This document shows positions 63,531 to 64,000 of a DNA stretch of 64,000 bases, piece by piece (position 1 is the first letter of the stretch; each line of letters starts with the position of its first letter). The notes below the pieces were generated by a model. It was not told the origin of the DNA. It ran no database searches and saw only the letters and a list, made by a program, of their open reading frames with translations. The translations under genes were made by a program, and so were the position numbers. This DNA is from Kurthia senegalensis (GTDB lineage Bacteria; Bacillota; Bacilli; Bacillales_A; Planococcaceae). The stretch is from positions 36,868-100,867 of the forward strand of contig NZ_HE611069.1 in the NCBI RefSeq assembly GCF_000285595.1, written 5' to 3'.

Positions 63531-64000
63531 TTGCGTTGGATGAAGTTCTTACCCATTGTATTGCTACTCATCGGTGTGTTTATCTCGTCAAGTATGCCTT
63601 ACAAACAGCAAACAATCGTTCCTGACTTAATGCGACTACTCCCTAACGCACCATTTTATGATGTACTATCATACATTCATATTCCGTATTACGGTATGGA
63701 TGTTTCTGTAGAAACTCGTGGATATTATTATTTTTTAGAGTTTCTCGTTCGTAAATTTGCACATCTTACGTCTTTCGGAGCGATGGCCATTGCGGTCTAT
63801 ATCGCACTCCCTAGACGTAAATGGCGTTTTGTCGTTGCAATTTTCGTCACGTTTCTTTTTGCGTGTGCAGATGAATTGCATCAACATTTTACCGCAGGCC
63901 GTACCGCGTCTGGTCAAGACGTGCTTCTCGATACGTTTGGAGGACTCCTTTGGTTGTCCATCGTCGTTAGTATTCGTAGATTGTTTCGTAAAAAAGAAAA
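63531..64000 (+). CDS. VanZ-like family membrane protein (3' end beyond right edge)
   Basis: About 156 codons were read directly from the sequence. TTG at 63531, 10 bases after AAAGGA, opens MRWMKFLPIVLLLIGVFISSS; ATG at 63540 is an alternative with poor spacing. There are at least four hydrophobic stretches, and the VanZ signature DELHQHFTAGRTASGQDVLLDTFGG (positions about 63859-63933) is split by a short gap. VanZ gives low-level teicoplanin resistance in enterococci; the role of the general family in wall biology is unclear. No vancomycin-type genes are visible nearby. Confidence 0.85.
   Translation, partial: MRWMKFLPIVLLLIGVFISSSMPYKQQTIVPDLMRLLPNAPFYDVLSYIHIPYYGMDVSVETRGYYYFLEFLVRKFAHLTSFGAMAIAVYIALPRRKWRFVVAIFVTFLFACADELHQHFTAGRTASGQDVLLDTFGGLLWLSIVVSIRRLFRKKE

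Overview
The window is a 64 kb piece of a low-GC Gram-positive chromosome. Nearly every gene has its closest recognisable relative in Bacillus-type genomes (MntR, CvfB, YwnA/YwnB, NaiP, MhqD, LutR/LctP-type genes, EfeUOB, HflX, Mn-type PpaC), with Shine-Dalgarno sites of the AGGAGG type and many TTG or GTG starts. A member of the Bacillales, probably Caryophanaceae/Planococcaceae (Kurthia- or Lysinibacillus-like), fits best; the genus is inference. I saw no rRNA, tRNA, CRISPR array, prophage, insertion sequence or replication origin. It reads as ordinary chromosome, about two thirds of the genes on the minus strand, mostly short transcription units closed by clear hairpin terminators.

Layout. 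1-6.7 kb (minus): DUF1002 secreted protein (cut by the left edge), CvfB, the manganese regulator MntR, a ComFB-like protein, a double GNAT acetyltransferase, a pair of CrcB fluoride channels overlapping exoA, MurB, and an HxlR-type regulator. 6.8-10.5 kb: the regulator's divergent partner, a CatE-like extradiol dioxygenase, then YceI, a small membrane protein, an azoreductase and a DsbA-family protein. 10.6-18 kb: pyrophosphatase, a DUF7662-like/GNAT fusion, an N-acylamino-acid racemase/M20 deacylase pair, glycerol kinase and a NaiP-like permease. 18.1-25.3 kb: thrC (frameshifted), thrB, YwnA/YwnB-like pair, ZIP transporter, an MFS pump with a 16-residue leader peptide, PAP2 phosphatase, membrane acyltransferase. 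25.4-35 kb: an 1108-residue double-domain teichoic-acid polymerase, POT peptide transporter, HflX, a VOC protein, and lactate permease with its divergent GntR regulator. 35.8-42.6 kb: NhaC antiporter, a methyltransferase, and the Fur-controlled ferrous iron operon efeO-efeB-efeU. 42.6-64 kb: three chemoreceptors, fumarase, a PhoU-like/Pit phosphate pair, MhqD, AI-2E family permease, oligoendopeptidase F, SEC-C protein, YebC, zinc metallopeptidase, tyrosine phosphatase, signal peptidase I, PlsC and a VanZ-like gene cut by the right edge.

Two themes link scattered genes. First, an electrophile/quinone defence set: the HxlR regulator with its palindromic operator and CatE, plus azoreductase and MhqD, each with an MhqR-type operator on its promoter. 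Second, five plus-strand genes (thrC, the lutR-like regulator, nhaC, a methyltransferase and the phoU-like gene) are each broken by a single-base shift at a run of A residues; three of these runs are in-phase A_AAA_AAG or A_AAA_AAC heptamers. Homopolymer sequencing error is the simplest explanation, but the strand bias and slippery phase deserve a check.
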